In this document: positions 63,975 through 64,000 of the stretch, piece after piece | Layout of the letters: every line of letters starts with the position of its first letter | How positions within the stretch are numbered: position 1 is the stretch's first letter | Assembly (NCBI RefSeq): GCF_004339745.1 | Contig: NZ_SMGP01000004.1 | Span: 496,001 to 560,000, forward strand | From: Paraburkholderia sp. BL9I2N2 | GTDB taxonomy: Bacteria; Pseudomonadota; Gammaproteobacteria; Burkholderiales; Burkholderiaceae | DNA length: 64,000 bases | Direction of reading: 5' to 3' | Made by a program: the position numbers and the translations under genes | The notes under the pieces: generated by a model | What the model saw: the letters and a program-made list of their open reading frames with translations, nothing else | Databases searched by the model: none | What the model was told of the DNA's origin: nothing

Positions 63975-64000
63975 GTGACGGTTCGCATCATTTTGCTGGC
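63975..64000 (+). CDS. Start of a further gene at the right edge (partial)
   Basis: GTG at 63975, GGAGGG five bases upstream; the first residues read MTVRIILLA, a likely signal peptide start. Too short to name. Close spacing to the lipoprotein gene suggests one operon. Confidence 0.5.

Overview
The window is GC-rich chromosomal DNA from a beta-proteobacterium of the order Burkholderiales, most likely Paraburkholderia or a close relative. The clues are the families present (DUF4148 and DUF2968 secreted proteins, a 3-hydroxybutyrate oligomer hydrolase, a PaoABC-type molybdoenzyme, a general porin starting MNKKVLTAATLAVFAT) and the codon use. I found no rRNA, tRNA, CRISPR array, insertion sequence, integrase or phage gene. 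The genes look like ordinary chromosomal content in short operons, with one clear frameshifted gene.

Layout. 1-6.0 kb (minus strand): left-edge fragment of a DUF4130/UdgX-type uracil-DNA glycosylase, then a molybdenum cofactor cytidylyltransferase (mocA) downstream of the three-subunit aldehyde oxidase operon paoABC. 6.1-10.7 kb: secreted 3HB-oligomer hydrolase, exonuclease III family enzyme, CsbD-like protein and a Pr6Pr membrane protein. 10.8-16.6 kb: flagellar stator genes motAB without flhDC or che neighbours, an outer-membrane protein made of two similar halves, a DUF2252 protein and a NodB-type deacetylase. 16.8-23.4 kb (plus): LysR regulator, DadA-like oxidase, amino-acid binding protein and SDR; then a sirtuin, PPOX flavoprotein and DUF938 methyltransferase. 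23.6-34.4 kb: 6-phosphogluconate dehydrogenase, small secreted proteins, an NlpD-like lipoprotein, threonine aldolase, an MFS exporter and glycogen phosphorylase. 34.5-38.4 kb (minus): a lipoprotein with an aspartic-protease-like motif, small unknown proteins and a second amino-acid binding protein. 38.7-40.2 kb: a phospholipase C-like gene broken by a 10-bp tandem duplication. 40.2-46.1 kb (minus): an RND efflux operon (outer membrane factor, adaptor, pump). 46.4-49.7 kb: an MHS-family transporter, a ferritin-like di-iron protein and an OsmC protein. 49.8-54.4 kb: three consecutive SDR genes divergent from an AraC regulator, then a class II aldolase. 54.7-59.9 kb: porin, MetQ, a succinylglutamate desuccinylase/aspartoacylase-type hydrolase, a basic amino-acid binding protein and a small membrane protein. 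60.0-64.0 kb (plus): a near-consensus sigma-28 promoter, a polyamine-type periplasmic binding protein translationally coupled to a membrane diguanylate cyclase, a small lipoprotein and the start of another gene.

The most interesting module is the last one. A PotF/PotD-like binding protein with no transporter genes overlaps by one base with a periplasmic-sensor GGDEF protein, behind what looks like a flagellar-class promoter. The layout recalls the Vibrio NspS-MbaA polyamine-sensing pair and suggests a ligand-to-c-di-GMP circuit tied to motility. Other points of interest are the slippage-type frameshift at 38.9 kb, the duplicated beta-barrel at 13.1 kb, the uncharacterised di-iron protein at 48.1 kb and five solute-binding proteins without any ABC permease or ATPase in the window.
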